Shown: positions 7,294 through 9,123 of the stretch, piece after piece
Numbering within the stretch: position 1 is the first letter of the stretch
Layout: every line of letters begins with the position of its first letter
Origin: Neisseriaceae bacterium
GTDB taxonomy: Bacteria; Pseudomonadota; Gammaproteobacteria; Burkholderiales; Neisseriaceae
Assembly (NCBI GenBank): GCA_030151665.1
Contig: JASLDB010000149.1
Coordinates: 1-9,123 of the forward strand
Length of the DNA stretch: 9,123 bases
Direction of reading: 5' to 3'
The notes under the pieces: generated by a model
What the model was told of the DNA's origin: nothing
The model's input: the letters and a program-made list of their open reading frames with translations, nothing else
The model's database searches: none
Position numbers and translations under genes: made by a program

Positions 7294-8838
7294 TTAAGAG
7301 GCTTCGGCTTTATCCGTACATTTTTTAACCAAACGAATCCGCTGTAATACATCCTCTTCAACTGCAAAAGATTGCTTACCCCAGTAGTCTTCCAAGGTTT
7401 GATTCGGCTTGACTCTTTTGTCTTTAAATAGAAAATGATACACCTCATGAAACCATACACGACGACCCATACGGTAATACCAACGCATACCTTGCCTAAT
7501 CTTGGCTTCAGGATGAAATAGTAAACGCTTTAAAGCCCTAGGTCGTATTTGCATCATAATTTCAATGCTTTTAACCCATAAAAACAATCGCCAAGGCGCC
7601 AAGTTGGGAATCGACAAAACTTGGTGTTTATAATCCCACAACCGTAAATTTGGCTGCACAATATAATGCTTAGCAACCGATTGCCCAAATTCTGTCCAAC
7701 GATGTGGGGTAGAATACAACATTTGAATTTGATCTGGGTCGTACATCAATAATTGTTTAAAACCTTGCCACAAACTTTTGTCCGTTTCTTCATTAAAACC
7801 AACCACCCAAGTCGCCAAAGATAAAATACCATGTTGGCGCAAAAGCAAAATAGCCTGCTGGTCTGTTTTTGGACTGCCGCCTTTCTTAATTTTGGCCAAA
7901 GTTTCAGCATCGGTATGCTCCATACCTAATAAAAACCGTTCAAAACCCGCCTTTTTATACAAATGTAAAATATCAGCATCACGCACAATATCATCTGCTC
8001 GCATTGACGCCACCAAACGCACATCGATATTTTCGGCAATTAATGCTTCTAAAAACTCACGCCAAACCCGCTTAGAAGTTGAAAAATTTTCATCGGCAAA
8101 ATTAAACAATTGCACACCATGTTCTTTGTGCAATCGGGCGATTTCTTTGGCAAATAACACAGGATCTCGATGACGCCACCGGCTCCAATAACCACGCTGT
8201 CCACAATAACTGCATAAATGAGGGCAGCCGCGTGAAAATTGCACCACAACTGCTTTGTAGCCGCCCCAGTAACTATAATCGTTAAAATCAATCAACTCCC
8301 AGCCGATGCGATAATTATCTAAATTTTCAATCATCACTGCATCATCATTTAATACAATTTTATTCTGGCTACTCAGCCAAGCAATGCCTGCAATATCGTT
8401 GACAGCTGTGCTATGGGTCAATGCATGCACAAGTTGTACAACCGTTTCTTCGCCTTCTCCACGAATTACAAAATCAAAACAATCATTTTCCAGTAAAATT
8501 TCACGCCAAAAATAACTGGGATGAACGCCGCCATAAACAATAATACAGTCCTGCTGCGCCTTAATTGCAGTTGCCCACTCAACCACAGTCAAATGAGCAG
8601 TACTTGAACCAGAGTGCCCAAACATCACCACTGTTGGCGAAAAATCAACAATTTCTTTTAAAGCTGTCTGTAAAGACTGACAGCTTCTATCAGCATCCAA
8701 TAATTTAACGTCATGCCCAGCATCAATCAACGGTCCGCCAATGCACAATAATCCCAATGGTGGTAATTGATCATCAGGAATACGGCTACCTATCGCCGTA
8801 TGTGGCACATTAATTAACAATATACGTTGACCATTCAT
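7294..8838 (-). CDS. BchE-like cobalamin-binding radical SAM protein
   Basis: A 514-residue protein with an N-terminal Rossmann-like cobalamin-binding domain (about 1-140, with VIRGEGEETVVQL at 124-136) and a radical SAM core (about 195-400). The 4Fe-4S cysteines are C205, C209 and C212 in FSRGCPHLCSYC, followed by GQRGYWSRWRHRDP and FADEN (247-251). The C-terminal aromatic/basic region (about 412-475, including WYYRMGRRVWFHEV) also looks like BchE, the oxygen-independent Mg-protoporphyrin monomethyl ester cyclase. No obvious DxHxxG cobalamin motif is visible, as in many members of this class. BchE-like proteins occur in non-phototrophs, where the substrate is not known to me, so I give no symbol. 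ATG 8838 follows GAAGGTG (8850-8844) by 5 nt. No bacteriochlorophyll genes are nearby; its link to the cas operon is probably only positional. Confidence 0.88.
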   Translation of the reverse strand: MNGQRILLINVPHTAIGSRIPDDQLPPLGLLCIGGPLIDAGHDVKLLDADRSCQSLQTALKEIVDFSPTVVMFGHSGSSTAHLTVVEWATAIKAQQDCIIVYGGVHPSYFWREILLENDCFDFVIRGEGEETVVQLVHALTHSTAVNDIAGIAWLSSQNKIVLNDDAVMIENLDNYRIGWELIDFNDYSYWGGYKAVVVQFSRGCPHLCSYCGQRGYWSRWRHRDPVLFAKEIARLHKEHGVQLFNFADENFSTSKRVWREFLEALIAENIDVRLVASMRADDIVRDADILHLYKKAGFERFLLGMEHTDAETLAKIKKGGSPKTDQQAILLLRQHGILSLATWVVGFNEETDKSLWQGFKQLLMYDPDQIQMLYSTPHRWTEFGQSVAKHYIVQPNLRLWDYKHQVLSIPNLAPWRLFLWVKSIEIMMQIRPRALKRLLFHPEAKIRQGMRWYYRMGRRVWFHEVYHFLFKDKRVKPNQTLEDYWGKQSFAVEEDVLQRIRLVKKCTDKAEAS

Positions 8839-8843
8839 ACAAG

Positions 8844-8875
8844 CACCTTCATGATAAATACAAAATTTTATTATA
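8844..8875 (-). promoter_or_regulatory. probable -10 box and ribosome site of the radical SAM gene
   Basis: A consensus TATAAT (8875-8870) on the minus strand would start transcription near 8863, leaving a leader of about 25 nt with GAAGGTG (8850-8844) 5 nt before the ATG. The -35 at the expected distance (ATGTTA, 8898-8893) is poor, so the promoter is weak or needs an activator. Confidence 0.4.
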
Positions 8876-9063
8876 TTCCATAATCATAAAAATAACATTT
8901 GGTAATTGAATCCATGATATTTCGAGTATGCATTGCAAAAACGGTAGTAGAGGCACCAATCTAAGCATTGTTCTTTCTCATGCGATTTACCCAATAATGC
9001 ACTGCATATTAACGTATCATTCATATGACAAATTATTTAACTTTCTATTTAAGTCTCGACTAC

Positions 9064-9085
9064 ATCATAATTATTGAATTATGAT
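9064..9085. promoter_or_regulatory. 9-bp inverted repeat upstream of the radical SAM gene
   Basis: The arms ATCATAATT (9064-9072) and AATTATGAT (9077-9085) are exact reverse complements separated by ATTG. There is no T-run on either side, so it is not an intrinsic terminator. It resembles the palindrome at 7218-7240 (both have ATCAYAAT at one end and ATTRTGAT at the other). It may be a regulator site, but in such AT-rich DNA a chance palindrome is possible. Confidence 0.3.
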
Positions 9086-9123
9086 ATTAGAATAATTACA
9101 ACAGCTACCAAATCCATGGATAT

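Larger units (their letters stand above)
8839..9123. other. non-coding region upstream of the radical SAM gene
   Basis: 285 bases to the right edge without a supportable gene. It is very AT-rich and contains the probable promoter at 8870-8875, the palindrome at 9064-9085 and a small ATGCA/TGCAT inverted repeat near 8997-9007. On the minus strand a frame open from the edge ends in TAA after 14 codons (ending LVAVVIILIS); it could be the tail of a gene outside the window but is too short to call. Confidence 0.5.

Noticed and set aside
7778..8173. 131-codon plus-strand ORF
   Set aside because: It is antisense to the radical SAM core. The minus-strand frame has the cysteine motif and full-length homology, so this is a shadow.
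9073..9123. Minus-strand frame open from the right edge, 14 codons
   Set aside because: It is too short to identify and may be chance; noted in the intergenic entry only.

Overview
The window is AT-rich bacterial DNA, and everything recognisable in it is read from the minus strand (right to left). It holds most of a type I-F (I-F1, 'Ypest/csy') CRISPR-Cas operon. Upstream of that is a gene for a cobalamin-binding radical SAM protein of the BchE family. The gene order cas1, cas2-cas3 fusion, csy1, csy2, csy3, the AT-rich base composition and the protein sequences fit a gammaproteobacterium, plausibly Acinetobacter or another member of the Moraxellaceae. That placement is from memory of the families and has not been tested by a search.

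Layout in the direction of transcription (right to left): 9123-8839 is non-coding, with a probable promoter and an AT-rich palindrome. 8838-7294 is the BchE-like radical SAM gene. 7293-7015 is the cas leader region, with a perfect 11-bp inverted repeat at 7218-7240 and a short candidate gene (46 aa, 7142-7002) whose end overlaps the start of cas1. Then come cas1 (7014-6052), cas2-3 (6055-2681), csy1/cas8f (2669-1419), csy2/cas5f (1419-532) and the first 169 codons of csy3/cas7f (508-1), which runs off the left edge. csy4/cas6f and the CRISPR array are not in the window. In this subtype they normally follow csy3, so they should lie just beyond position 1. No CRISPR repeats were seen.

The genes form one tightly packed operon. 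cas1/cas2-3 overlap by ATGA, csy1/csy2 overlap by TAATG, and the other gaps are 11 to 23 nt. Cas1 with the Cas2 domain of Cas2-3 captures spacers. Csy1, Csy2 and several Csy3 copies, with Cas6f and crRNA, form the Csy surveillance complex, which recruits the Cas3 nuclease-helicase to destroy the target. All catalytic motifs that could be inspected are intact, so the system looks functional as far as it is visible.

The core system is well known. The less explained parts are the small ORF coupled to cas1, the two similar palindromes on either side of the radical SAM gene, and the radical SAM gene itself, which resembles a bacteriochlorophyll enzyme but has no photosynthesis genes near it here.
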